This document shows positions 23,031-31,792 of a DNA stretch of 38,058 nucleotides, piece by piece. Position 1 is the first letter of the stretch, and each line of letters begins with the position of its first letter. The stretch comes from an uncultured Bacteroides sp. (GTDB lineage: Bacteria; Bacteroidota; Bacteroidia; Bacteroidales; Bacteroidaceae). Made by a program: the position numbers and the translations under genes. The stretch lies in assembly GCF_905207245.1 (NCBI RefSeq), contig NZ_CAJLKP010000061.1:1-38058 (forward strand). Direction: 5' to 3'. The notes beneath the pieces were generated by a model. It was not told the DNA's origin. It was given only the letters and a program-made list of their open reading frames with translations, and ran no database searches.

Positions 23031-24509
23031 GTGGGTTATAGCTGATTCTAACTCTTTTATATCATAAGGTTACAATAATAAAACGTTGTTTTGTTTGAAT
23101 TGCAAGAAAAATGTATATGAAATGCAGTACAGCGATAATTTTAAGGATGAACTAAGTAAATATATTCTTATCGCTCTCTGATATAATTTGTATGTTGATA
23201 TGTTATTTATTGAAGGCAACCGGCTATATATTTGTTAATTGTCTTCTATATAGATATAGGAAATATCTAAAAAACTCTACAGATGATTGGGGATTTTTGT
23301 GGAAATATTAAATGATTTTAGAGGGGTAAATAAACTTACTAAGTTCAAGAAGAACTTGGCGCTTTTTGCTTTCTTTTTTATATTAAATGTATATATATGT
23401 GCGTATATACAAAGAAAATAAGCCACCTCATCGCTTGTAACTGCTAAATGAACTTTTTTAAGCTTCATTTAGGTTACGATTACAAAGATATGCGTTTTTT
23501 TGTAAAAACAATACATTTATGTTCTTTTTAACTCAGTAAAAATGAACTTAGGAAGAATGTAATCAAATAAATCAGTTTAGTGCCATTAATGCTATCGAAT
23601 AGAGAGTATTACTTGCAATGTAGACAATACTTATAGTAAAGTGGCTTCATTATATAATTCATTTATTCTCATATCTAGTTTTCTACCTATCTATTCTTAG
23701 GCTTGAGCCTAATCTTATTTAAGAGCATACAAATTGCTATTATTGAATGAAATTATCTTTTATATGTTATATTGGCACACTTTGTTTCTACCCTTTTTAT
23801 GATTTATCAAAATATCACCTCTGTAGAGCATATCGACAGGATAAAAGCATTTTAAAAACGTTCTTCTTGAACTAGCTATTTCTGAGACTGGAATGCTGTT
23901 TTTATTTACAAAATAAATGTAAGTGAGAAGTTGTATAAGATGTTTTGATGTAATTAGTTGGAAAGATATGTTTAATTGCTTATTCACATTATAAAATAAC
24001 GAATATGCCAAATGCAAAAAAAACGCTTTCATTGGTGAATTATTGCATTGTATTTCTTGTATGCTACTTTTGCAATAGTTCAAAGTTGGAGGGTACTGTC
24101 AGAGTATCAACCCTCTATAATGATGCTGCTTTTAATGATAATTTCATGCTATCACCTGTTCCTCCCTTTTGAAAATGTTCGAAAGGCGAGAGGATCATCT
24201 TCTCTACTTTTCTATTTAAAGGATAAAATGGCAAGTTGTTAATTTGAACATATAGGAATTATTTGTCTGCAGGTATCTATTGTGTTTCAACTTTAGATTG
24301 GCATATTAATAATTTCTTGGATGATTATAACTGTTTGAAAAGGATAAGCAGTGTTCAATTACTTTTCTTGTGGATTTATTATGCCGGAGCTTTTAACTAT
24401 TCATAAATATTATAAGATTTATTGATTACATATAGAGGTTTTGTTTTGCGAATTAGAGAATGTTATGCATTGCTGGTTCGTGTATTTATTAATTAAATTT
24501 GTTAGAATT
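23031..24509. other. AT-rich 1.48-kb region without a convincing gene
   Basis: No open frame here has recognisable family motifs. The longest are 63, 64 and 107 codons, with low-complexity composition. Small features include an exact minus-strand -7 box at 23483-23490, a GTATATA/TATATAC inverted repeat (23389-23395, 23404-23410), and the 16-base near-palindrome TTAGGCTTGAGCCTAA at 23697-23712. It could be a decayed accessory insert or hold an untranslated RNA. No clear promoter was found for the operon starting at 24510 apart from TAAATTTG at 24494-24501, which would leave almost no leader. Confidence 0.5.
23483..23490 (-). promoter_or_regulatory. Orphan promoter on the minus strand
   Basis: The minus strand reads TATCTTTG, an exact TAnnTTTG match, preceded by TTG about 18 bases upstream. 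It points into the gene-poor stretch. The nearest ATG on that strand (23468) would open a 63-codon frame only about 8 bases after the predicted start, and that frame has no recognisable family. Confidence 0.4.
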
Positions 24510-27077
24510 ATGAGAAAATTGTATCGATGTTTATTCCTGCTGAGTGCACTTGTCTTAGCTGGGGGAATGTGGAGTTGTTCGGATGATAATGACGAACCGG
24601 GTACTAATGGCGAACCTGTATTAGGAGTAGAAGCTCCTGCTTCGGATGCTCTGTTTGCAACTTCTGCTACTTTTAAATTGACTACTAAAGGAGCCGAATC
24701 CTATGTTTATAAAGTTATGGAAGGTGCTAATGTTGCAGAACCTGACCCCATTGTGGCTTATGCTGAAGCACAGGAGAATGGAACTATTGTGACTGTTACA
24801 GGTGATACGGACGAAGTATTAGTGGCTGGCTTGGAAGGAAATAAAGCATATACGATATTCTTTATTTTCAAGGTAGGCAATGAGTATAAGATTTACTCAC
24901 AGAAGATTAATACTCCGAAATACTCGCAGATGGTGACGGTGATAAAAACGGATATGTTTTCCGTAACACTGCATGTGGAAGTGCCTGAAGATGTTTATTA
25001 CTCTTTGGGATTTATTAGTATAGAGGATTATGAGACTTATAAGATACAGTATGGAAAAACTGATGCCGATTATGTAGTAGCAAACCCTTATGGAGGCATG
25101 CGTGATCCCCGATATAAAGGTCCTCAAAATATAACGATAGAAAATGGCGTTAATGCTTATGCAGGTGCTTTGAATGAAAAGGATTATGAAGATGATATTT
25201 ATCCGTATGCTGTACATCCGGGAACTGGATATGTCATTTTTATAGGTCAATGTAATGAAGATGGTACTTCTGAGGGTTTTGTGAACTATATTGATAATGG
25301 TGGTGGTGACGATGATGATTGGGGTGTTTTAGGCTCTAAGTTACCCAATATCAAAGAGTATACAGAAGAAAAACCGATTAGCGAAAATATGGAATTTACA
25401 GGTCGTTATGCAAAAACTGTTCTGTTTACCCAAGCACCGCACAAAGGTACTGGTAGTGTAATGGCTCAGATAGACCGTGCGACAGAAAAGAGTGTTATGA
25501 TTACTTATACCCCAAGTGATGACATTCTGCAATACGTGGTGGCATTGATTGACGATGCAGATTTGGAAATGTTCCTGAATTTTGTAGGGGGTGAAGACGG
25601 TTTGCAGATATCCGTTTTGAATGGTGGTGACCGATATGATGGTGTACAACAGCTTACTTACTCACTAACTCCCGGACACACTTATACTGCGTATGTTGTA
25701 GGTGTATATAATGAAGATGCTACTATACAAACATTGGATAAACTTGAAGGAATCAAGACGATTGTTTCAGATAAACCGGCTGTAGAATTTAAGGTGACTC
25801 CATTGAAAATGGAGAGTCCTTATCAGATAGGCTTCAATATCAAAGCTCCTAATGGTGACTGTGCTGCATTCAAGTATCTGCTGAACTATACTAAAGACTG
25901 GTATCCGGAATTAAATGGTATGGAAGGTGAAAATCTAGAAGAAAATATCGCCAGAATGGTGGCAACCTATGGACAGGGTATTAATGATGCCGATGTATTG
26001 GGCAAGATTAACAGTGCCGAAGGTTATGATATGGCTTTCTCTACAATGGATGATACTGAAAGCTGGTTGGTTTTGGAATCTTACAATGTGGACGAAAAGA
26101 CTAAACTCTTCTATGACGGTGACAATTATAGAACTACATCGGCTCCTCTCAAAGCAGAAGAACCGGTAAACAGTGAACTATTCAGTAAACTCCAAGGTAC
26201 TTGGACAGCTACGATGACCAATGCATCCGGTACGACTGTAACTTGCCCCGTAACGATTGCATCCGGTCCTGAACAAGTAGCTACTCTACCTGAGGATGTG
26301 AAACAGGGATTAGTGGAATACTTCGTTAAACAAGGAAAGACTCAGGCACAAGCGGAAGAACTTGTACTTAAGTACTTTGAGGAGTACAAAGAGGGAGCTG
26401 CATATTACACTCAGAAATATAAAAATATGAACTGTCTGGTAGCTACAGGATTTGCTTATGATGATTGGTACGCACCTCTTGCTACTTCCTGGGATTTATT
26501 CCACTCTACTGAGTATTCAGCTTATAATACGGATGAATTGTTCCGTGATTATGGTCCGAAGATGTTCTTGAAGATTGAGAAAGATGAAAATGGTGCGGAT
26601 GCTGTTTCGATCATTACCACTCGTATGTTGGAAGATGGTTACAACTATTATCGTTATGTAGACCCATTGGCTGATTGGTACAGAACTTTGGTGTTGTGTG
26701 CATATAATACTGAAACTCCAGACAATTATTATACTTCTGACTTCCCGGTTGAGGTTTCTGCTGATATGAACACCGTTACTATTAAATCAGTGGAACAGGA
26801 TGGAAAGATTTATAGTCCGGGCTTTGCAACAGAGTCTTATGGCTATCCCAATTGGAGCTTCCCAACTACTGCGGAAGGTATTGTCCTGACACGTACTGCG
26901 GATAAAGCCAGCACAGCTAAGGCTACCCGTAGTATCTCTAAGGTGACTCCTAAAGTTTCTGCCCGTAGTGGTAATCACTTCCGCAGAACTCGTACTCCAT
27001 ACGATTTCGTTTCTAGAACTCCGGTTCAGGGAAAGGTATTCTCTGTGGATAATATGAAGAAGAACCTGAAGAAATAA
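24510..27077 (+). CDS. Large surface-type lipoprotein, unknown function
   Basis: 855-aa lipoprotein that I do not recognise at full length. Starting at 24510 (MRKLYRCLFLLSALVLAGGMWSC) gives an excellent signal with lipobox cysteine C23. The residues after it, SDDNDE, match the acidic export signal that sends Bacteroidetes lipoproteins to the cell surface. A longer in-frame reading from 24441 would bury the signal, so it is rejected. At least three fibronectin-III-like beta segments are visible (for example PASDALFATSATFKLTTKGA, and the repeated pattern ending in HTYTAYVVGVYNED). A Trp/Tyr-rich C-terminal part follows (FSKLQGTWTATM.., YGYPNWSFPTT). The last 45 residues are basic. It is first in a five-gene operon and separated from the next gene by a 40-bp hairpin. 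Confidence 0.75.
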   Translation: MRKLYRCLFLLSALVLAGGMWSCSDDNDEPGTNGEPVLGVEAPASDALFATSATFKLTTKGAESYVYKVMEGANVAEPDPIVAYAEAQENGTIVTVTGDTDEVLVAGLEGNKAYTIFFIFKVGNEYKIYSQKINTPKYSQMVTVIKTDMFSVTLHVEVPEDVYYSLGFISIEDYETYKIQYGKTDADYVVANPYGGMRDPRYKGPQNITIENGVNAYAGALNEKDYEDDIYPYAVHPGTGYVIFIGQCNEDGTSEGFVNYIDNGGGDDDDWGVLGSKLPNIKEYTEEKPISENMEFTGRYAKTVLFTQAPHKGTGSVMAQIDRATEKSVMITYTPSDDILQYVVALIDDADLEMFLNFVGGEDGLQISVLNGGDRYDGVQQLTYSLTPGHTYTAYVVGVYNEDATIQTLDKLEGIKTIVSDKPAVEFKVTPLKMESPYQIGFNIKAPNGDCAAFKYLLNYTKDWYPELNGMEGENLEENIARMVATYGQGINDADVLGKINSAEGYDMAFSTMDDTESWLVLESYNVDEKTKLFYDGDNYRTTSAPLKAEEPVNSELFSKLQGTWTATMTNASGTTVTCPVTIASGPEQVATLPEDVKQGLVEYFVKQGKTQAQAEELVLKYFEEYKEGAAYYTQKYKNMNCLVATGFAYDDWYAPLATSWDLFHSTEYSAYNTDELFRDYGPKMFLKIEKDENGADAVSIITTRMLEDGYNYYRYVDPLADWYRTLVLCAYNTETPDNYYTSDFPVEVSADMNTVTIKSVEQDGKIYSPGFATESYGYPNWSFPTTAEGIVLTRTADKASTAKATRSISKVTPKVSARSGNHFRRTRTPYDFVSRTPVQGKVFSVDNMKKNLKK

Positions 27078-27091
27078 TTTAGTATTATTAT

Positions 27092-27131
27092 AAAGAACTT
27101 CTATGGGAGAATTCTCCCTTAGAGGTTCTTT
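27092..27131 (+). terminator. 40-bp dyad between lipoprotein and TlpA-like gene (attenuator candidate)
   Basis: Two 20-base arms (27092-27111 and 27112-27131) meet without a loop at GGGAGAATTCTCCC. In RNA one position is a G-U wobble and one a mismatch. It begins 15 bases after the lipoprotein stop and ends 13 bases before the TlpA start, with only a short T-run after it. A partial terminator or an mRNA-stabilising hairpin would raise the lipoprotein relative to the downstream genes. Confidence 0.6.
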
Positions 27132-27144
27132 AAATATTTTGATT

Positions 27145-27630
27145 ATGAATAAATTAATCTATATTCTTTTTTTTCTCCTTTTCACCGTAGCGGCTTCTGC
27201 ACAAGATGCGTGGCCGGATGTGAAAGTTGAGAATGCGAAGGGTGAAGTTATCAGTACACAGAATATACTTGGTGGGAAACCGGCAATTATTTCTTTCTGG
27301 GGTGTTACCTGCAAGCCTTGTCTGACAGAACTGAACACATTGAATGAACTGATGGAAGAGTGGCAAAAGGAAGTTGATTTCAACATTATTGCAGTTTCCA
27401 TTGATGACAGCCGTTTCACAGCACGTGCGCGTTCCATGGCAAAAGGATTTGATTGGAACTTCATCTGCCTGTTCGATAAAAATCAGGACTTGAAGCGTGC
27501 GATGAATGTGATGCTGACACCGCAGACATTTGTCGTTGATGGTAATGGCAAGGTGGTTTATGCACATACTGGTTATACCCCAGGTAGTGAGTATGAATTA
27601 TTGGAGCAACTTAAAGCAATCGGCAAATAA
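27145..27630 (+). CDS. TlpA-like periplasmic thioredoxin
   Basis: 161-aa exported thiol-disulfide oxidoreductase. The signal peptide is MNKLIYILFFLLFTVAASA, and the mature domain begins DAWPDVKVEN. The thioredoxin active site is FWGVTCKPC (C56, C59), followed by ELNTLNELMEEW. The cis-Pro region is LTPQTFVVDGNGKV. A start 14 codons earlier (27103) lies within the hairpin and lacks a sensible signal, so 27145 is used. The stop overlaps the next start codon by one base (TAATG), which implies translational coupling to the DUF6029-type gene. Its probable job is to reduce or isomerise disulfides in the neighbouring envelope proteins. Confidence 0.9.
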   Translation: MNKLIYILFFLLFTVAASAQDAWPDVKVENAKGEVISTQNILGGKPAIISFWGVTCKPCLTELNTLNELMEEWQKEVDFNIIAVSIDDSRFTARARSMAKGFDWNFICLFDKNQDLKRAMNVMLTPQTFVVDGNGKVVYAHTGYTPGSEYELLEQLKAIGK

Positions 27631-29192
27631 TGAAACATATTTTATTCTTATTGTTGTTGGCCGGAGTTTGTATGCCGGAAGCATCAGCACAAGACAAAGG
27701 ACGTTTGACCGGAGGATTGGAATCGAACAGTATCTACTATGTAAAAGATAGTAAGCTCAAGGATGGTAGCAGTGTTTATCCGGACGATCATTTCGGTAGC
27801 AATAACTACTTAAAGCTTGATTATACTAAGGGAAAGTTTGCTGCCGGAATTCAGTTGGAAGGCTATCTGCCTGCTTTGCAAGGGTATGACATGGGAGTCT
27901 ATGGTGACAAGAAAGCCTTTCTGGGTGTGAAGTATGTCAGTTGGCAGGATGACAACTTTGGTTTCAGGGCGGGAGACATTTTCGAACAGTTTGGATCGGG
28001 GATGGTATTTCGTAGTTTTGAAGATCGTACGTTGGGTATCAATAACTCAATCGAAGGTCTCTTTGGCTCTTATACATATCAGGATTATATTACGGTGAAA
28101 GGCTTGTACGGACGTCCTCGCCTGTATGCCGACTATGTAGATTCTTGGGTGCGTGGTGCTGACCTCAGCCTCTCCCTGGCGAACTTTACCAATTGGCAGG
28201 GAGTTGTGCTCAACGTAGAAGGAAGCTATGTAAACCGCAATGAAGAAGTGCCCGAAGAAATGGCGAGCATAGCAAAACCCAATGTCGATATGTATTCGGC
28301 ACGTGCTAACTTTGACTGGAATGGCCTTAATGGTCGTGTGGAGTATGTAGGTAAAGGGAAAGATGTATCACCCTCATTGATAGGAACAACAGCCAAAGGA
28401 CATGGTTTGCTGGCAGAGCTGGGCTATAGCTATAACAGCTTTTCTATTTTAGGAACCTATCGTGAATTGAAATATATGAGCACAAAGCTTTCTCAGGAAG
28501 GTGAAGGAGTGGGAAACATCCTGAACTATCTGCCTGCTTTGACGCGCCAATATACCTATATGCTTGCCAACCTGAATCCTTATCAAAGCAATGGAGAGGG
28601 TGAGAAAGGCGGACAAATAGATATTTATTACTCTTTGCGCAACAAGAACGATCGCAGTAAATACTGGAACTTCCATGCCAATGGATCTACGTTCTATTCG
28701 GATAAAGCCACCACAGTGAAGTCACGTTTATTGTGGAGGGATATCAATGCAGACGTTGAACGCCAGTGGAACAAGCAATTGAAGACTACTTTCCTGGTAT
28801 CCGTACAGGAATGGAGCCCTACCCACGGCTTGGATGACAAAACCTATGTATCGAATATATTTGTACTCGACGGACTGTATAAATTCGATAGAAAGAAATC
28901 GGTGCGTGCCGAAGTGCAGTATCTTTATTCACAGGATTATGAGAAAGATTGGATTGCCGGACTGATTGAATTCAATCTGGCACCTCGTTGGAGTTTCTCG
29001 CTGAGCGATATGTATAATATGGGCACTACGGAAGTGCACTATTACAATGGTTCGGTGAGCTATACCCGTAAGAACACACGTTTACAGCTAAGCTATGGCC
29101 GTAATCGTGCCGGATTTATCTGTTCGGGAGGCGTATGCCGATATACACCTGCCTACACAGGAGCTAACTTAACATTAACTACTTCATTCTAA
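27630..29192 (+). CDS. DUF6029-type outer-membrane barrel protein
   Basis: 520-aa secreted protein (signal MKHILFLLLLAGVCMPEASA). Many amphipathic beta-strands with Tyr/Trp girdles follow, as in YLKLDYTKGKFAAGIQLEGYLPALQGYD and FGFRAGDIFEQFGSGMVFRSFEDRTLGINNSIEG. It ends NLTLTTSF with a terminal Phe as in BAM substrates. I recall this family as DUF6029, with unknown function. Near the C-terminus it carries a close cysteine pair, CSGGVC (C498, C503), in the last hairpin. That pair is a plausible target for the TlpA-like protein made just upstream, with which it overlaps by one base. It could be a porin or an anchor/exit channel for the operon's lipoproteins. Confidence 0.72.
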   Translation: MKHILFLLLLAGVCMPEASAQDKGRLTGGLESNSIYYVKDSKLKDGSSVYPDDHFGSNNYLKLDYTKGKFAAGIQLEGYLPALQGYDMGVYGDKKAFLGVKYVSWQDDNFGFRAGDIFEQFGSGMVFRSFEDRTLGINNSIEGLFGSYTYQDYITVKGLYGRPRLYADYVDSWVRGADLSLSLANFTNWQGVVLNVEGSYVNRNEEVPEEMASIAKPNVDMYSARANFDWNGLNGRVEYVGKGKDVSPSLIGTTAKGHGLLAELGYSYNSFSILGTYRELKYMSTKLSQEGEGVGNILNYLPALTRQYTYMLANLNPYQSNGEGEKGGQIDIYYSLRNKNDRSKYWNFHANGSTFYSDKATTVKSRLLWRDINADVERQWNKQLKTTFLVSVQEWSPTHGLDDKTYVSNIFVLDGLYKFDRKKSVRAEVQYLYSQDYEKDWIAGLIEFNLAPRWSFSLSDMYNMGTTEVHYYNGSVSYTRKNTRLQLSYGRNRAGFICSGGVCRYTPAYTGANLTLTTSF

Positions 29193-29206
29193 AATCAACA
29201 AGACTT

Positions 29207-30364
29207 ATGAAAAAATATTGGAATTTATTATTGTGTTCTCTTTTGCTGGTGTTTACCGTAGGATGTTCCGGTAACTCCGATGGTGATGAACCTGAAGGTG
29301 AGACAGGCGAATTGCTGTTGACATCTTCAGCAGCTTATATTGAGAATAACGGAACGGACCAGGCTGTATTTACCGTAATGAAAGGTAAGAAAAATGTGAC
29401 TGCCGAAGCTAAGATTTATCAGAAGAAGGGTGGAAGTTATGATATTTTGCCTTCTACTTCTTTTTCCTCAAAAACACAAGGTGAATATTCTTTCTTCGCC
29501 AGCTATAATAATGAGATGTCTCCTACAATTACCGTAACGGTAACCAGTGGTCTGTTGGACTTGCCTGCGGACCCGCAACCGAATAAGTTTGAAGGTTTCA
29601 AGCACAACGTACTGGCAGTGCAAGCTACGAGTTTGGGATGTGTATATTGTCCTATGATGATTGCAGGGCTTACGGAGTATGAAAAGTTAGCCGAAAGTAA
29701 AAACACGTTGGTTGTGGCTGCACATGGAATAATGGATGGCGACGACATGATTTCAAATTATAGTACCGGTGTATTACAAGGGTTAGGTCTCAAGTCTGCC
29801 CCTGCATTGTTATTTAATATGCGTCCAAGCAGTGAAGCTTTGGAACTAAAATCTTCTGATACTCCGGCTAAAGTGGCTGCACGTATTCAGACTGCTGCCG
29901 GGGATTTCCTGAAAGCAGATGCTAATACGGCTATCAGTGCAGCAGTATCGGGTACCGAAACGTCAGGTTCTATCAAGGTGACGGCTGCGGTTAAAGTAGG
30001 CAAGACAGGCAAATACCGTATCTGTGCATGGATAGTGGAAGATAATATTTATGCAACCGGACAGTTGAACTCTTATCCTGCATTGGAGGCCGACTATGAC
30101 TTTAAGCATCATAACAATGTGTTGCGTTGTACCTCTTCTGCCAGTCCGATAACGGGAGTAAATCTGGGAGGAAAAACAGAATGCCAGGCTGGTGAAACGT
30201 TGATGTTTTCACACGAATTCAGTTTGAGCAGCATGTCAGTTTCTAACTTAGCTAATACCCGCGTAGTGTTCATTGTAACTCAAAGCGAAAATGGAACACG
30301 CTACACTGTGGATAATGCGATTAGTTGCGGACTGAACAGTCAAGTGAAATTTGAATATAAATAA
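29207..30364 (+). CDS. Omp28-related lipoprotein with CxxC
   Basis: 385-aa lipoprotein (VGC, C20) followed by SGNSDGDEPEGE, an acidic stretch consistent with surface export. Residues about 35-115 form an Ig-like beta domain (DQAVFTVMKGKKNVTAEAKIYQKKG). From about 120 on it matches the Omp28 family known from Porphyromonas gingivalis, with a thioredoxin-like core. The segment LAVQATSLGCVYCPMMIAGL holds a CxxC (C145, C148), and LGLKSAPALLFNMR follows. The C-terminal part (235-385) is a beta-sandwich. It lies 14 bases after the DUF6029-type gene. A redox or adhesion role is possible; the function is not established. Confidence 0.78.
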   Translation: MKKYWNLLLCSLLLVFTVGCSGNSDGDEPEGETGELLLTSSAAYIENNGTDQAVFTVMKGKKNVTAEAKIYQKKGGSYDILPSTSFSSKTQGEYSFFASYNNEMSPTITVTVTSGLLDLPADPQPNKFEGFKHNVLAVQATSLGCVYCPMMIAGLTEYEKLAESKNTLVVAAHGIMDGDDMISNYSTGVLQGLGLKSAPALLFNMRPSSEALELKSSDTPAKVAARIQTAAGDFLKADANTAISAAVSGTETSGSIKVTAAVKVGKTGKYRICAWIVEDNIYATGQLNSYPALEADYDFKHHNNVLRCTSSASPITGVNLGGKTECQAGETLMFSHEFSLSSMSVSNLANTRVVFIVTQSENGTRYTVDNAISCGLNSQVKFEYK

Positions 30365-30378
30365 AATAAATCAAGAGA

Positions 30379-31674
30379 ATGAAATTGAAATATTTATTCT
30401 TACTGTTGGCTGTTGCTGTGTTCAGCGGCTGTTCGGAAGATGATGAAGACCCCGTCCTTACTTTGCAGAAAACGGAACTGACCGCTAATGCAGAAGGTGG
30501 AGAATATATGATAGAAGTGACGAGTACCAGTGAATGGACTTTGTCGGAAGTGCCGGCATGGGTGGTAGCTGAGAGTTCTGCCACACAAGATAAGCTGGTG
30601 CTGAAAGTGAATGAGAATCTGGGACAAGAAAGTCGTTCGGCAGAGGTTACGTTGACTAATGCCGAGACTCTTTCGCAGAGGGTGACGATAAAGCAAGATG
30701 CTTATGCATTCTCGGAAAATCATTTCTATAAGTTGCCTGTCGTTTTCCATGTCCTCTATTGGAATCAGAATAATAAGTATCACTATGTGGAAGAAGGACA
30801 CTTGCAGAAAGTATTGGACAGTGTGAACCAGTATTATGATAATTGCGGTGCTGGCATGAATTTTGATTTTGTGATGGCTACGGAAGATCCGGATGGCAAT
30901 AAACTGGAGGAACCGGGAGTGAGTCGAGAGAAGTGGCAATATACCACAATGGATCCTTCTACATTTATGGGTAGTGGCGACCCAAAGTATAAAGACATCT
31001 TGTGGGACCCAAGCAAATATATCAATGTGGTTCTATATAATTTCTCCGACGACTTGGTACTGGGTATTGCTCAATTCCCTTGGTTGCCCGAACCTTTCGA
31101 AATGGATGGCATCAGCCAAGTAAAGAAGGGAGCCAACCTGAATGAAAACCCCTATCCGCAATGTGTGAGCATTAACAATAAGTATATTTATGATATTCCG
31201 AAAGGAACAAATGGTTATTCAATGTCGAATGTGGTTGCGACGCTTTCTCATGAATTGGGACATTTTCTGGGATTGTATCATGCTTTTAACCAGTTGCTGA
31301 ATGGTAATACGAATAGTAATGAGGATTCTGACTACTGTACGGATACTCCTCCTTACAACAAGTATCAATATGATGTCAAATTGACGAACTATCTGACATA
31401 TTACGGTGACATCACTACGACGACCTCTGATGGATATAAGGAATATGTGATGCGCACTAACAGTAAGACAGGCGTGCAGTTCCGTTCTACCAATATCATG
31501 GATTATGCAATTTCGGATGCCAATGCATTTACTGCCGAACAAGCTGCGCGGGTGAAATATATTTTGCATCATGCAGTCTTTATACCGGGGCCGAAAGATT
31601 ATACCGGTACCGACTTTACAATTACGAGAAACAGTACTTCTGATTTCCGTTTCACTCCTCAATTCATAGAGTAG
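30379..31674 (+). CDS. BACON-domain M43-type zinc metalloprotease lipoprotein
   Basis: 431-aa lipoprotein (FSGC, C18) with SEDDED right after the cysteine, a strong surface-export signal. A BACON domain spans about 27-108 (TELTANAEGGEYMIEVTSTSEWTLSEVPAWV). The catalytic domain has the metzincin zinc site HELGHFLGLYH (H291, E292, H295, H301) and the Met-turn TNIMDYA (M374). This fits the M43 cytophagalysin/pappalysin family, secreted endopeptidases. Cysteines C156, C262 and C320 may form disulfides. It is last in the operon, 14 bases after the Omp28-like gene and before a strong terminator. The substrates may be host or dietary proteins, or proteins on competing cells. Confidence 0.88.
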   Translation: MKLKYLFLLLAVAVFSGCSEDDEDPVLTLQKTELTANAEGGEYMIEVTSTSEWTLSEVPAWVVAESSATQDKLVLKVNENLGQESRSAEVTLTNAETLSQRVTIKQDAYAFSENHFYKLPVVFHVLYWNQNNKYHYVEEGHLQKVLDSVNQYYDNCGAGMNFDFVMATEDPDGNKLEEPGVSREKWQYTTMDPSTFMGSGDPKYKDILWDPSKYINVVLYNFSDDLVLGIAQFPWLPEPFEMDGISQVKKGANLNENPYPQCVSINNKYIYDIPKGTNGYSMSNVVATLSHELGHFLGLYHAFNQLLNGNTNSNEDSDYCTDTPPYNKYQYDVKLTNYLTYYGDITTTTSDGYKEYVMRTNSKTGVQFRSTNIMDYAISDANAFTAEQAARVKYILHHAVFIPGPKDYTGTDFTITRNSTSDFRFTPQFIE

Positions 31675-31713
31675 GAAGGATAAACGGGAAGTTCGGTGAT
31701 ACTTCTGACTGAA

Positions 31714-31767
31714 ATGCGGGAAGCACGGAGAATCGAATAATCTCTCCGGTCTTCCCGCATTTTTTTA
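31714..31767. terminator. Strong terminator ending the five-gene operon
   Basis: ATGCGGGAAG (31714-31723) pairs with CTTCCCGCAT (31751-31760), and an inner CGGAGA/TCTCCG stem adds six pairs. It is followed by TTTTTTATA on the plus strand. It lies between convergent genes and can also serve the minus-strand gene ending at 31793. Confidence 0.9.
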
Positions 31768-31792
31768 TACTTCTATGTTATCGGGTCTGATT

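Noticed and set aside
23277..23468. 63-codon minus-strand frame just after the orphan promoter box
   Set aside because: Low-complexity translation, no recognisable family, and almost no leader after the predicted start. The promoter is kept as a finding, but the frame is not called a gene.
23760..24083. 107-codon minus-strand frame in the AT-rich gap
   Set aside because: No signal peptide, domain or plausible promoter; length is expected by chance in such AT-rich DNA.
24048..24242. 64-codon plus-strand hydrophobic frame
   Set aside because: No ribosome-binding context or family resemblance; not supported.
24494..24501. TAAATTTG as promoter of the five-gene operon
   Set aside because: It matches TAnnTTTG, but transcription would start at about the ATG (24510), leaving no leader; not called as a promoter.
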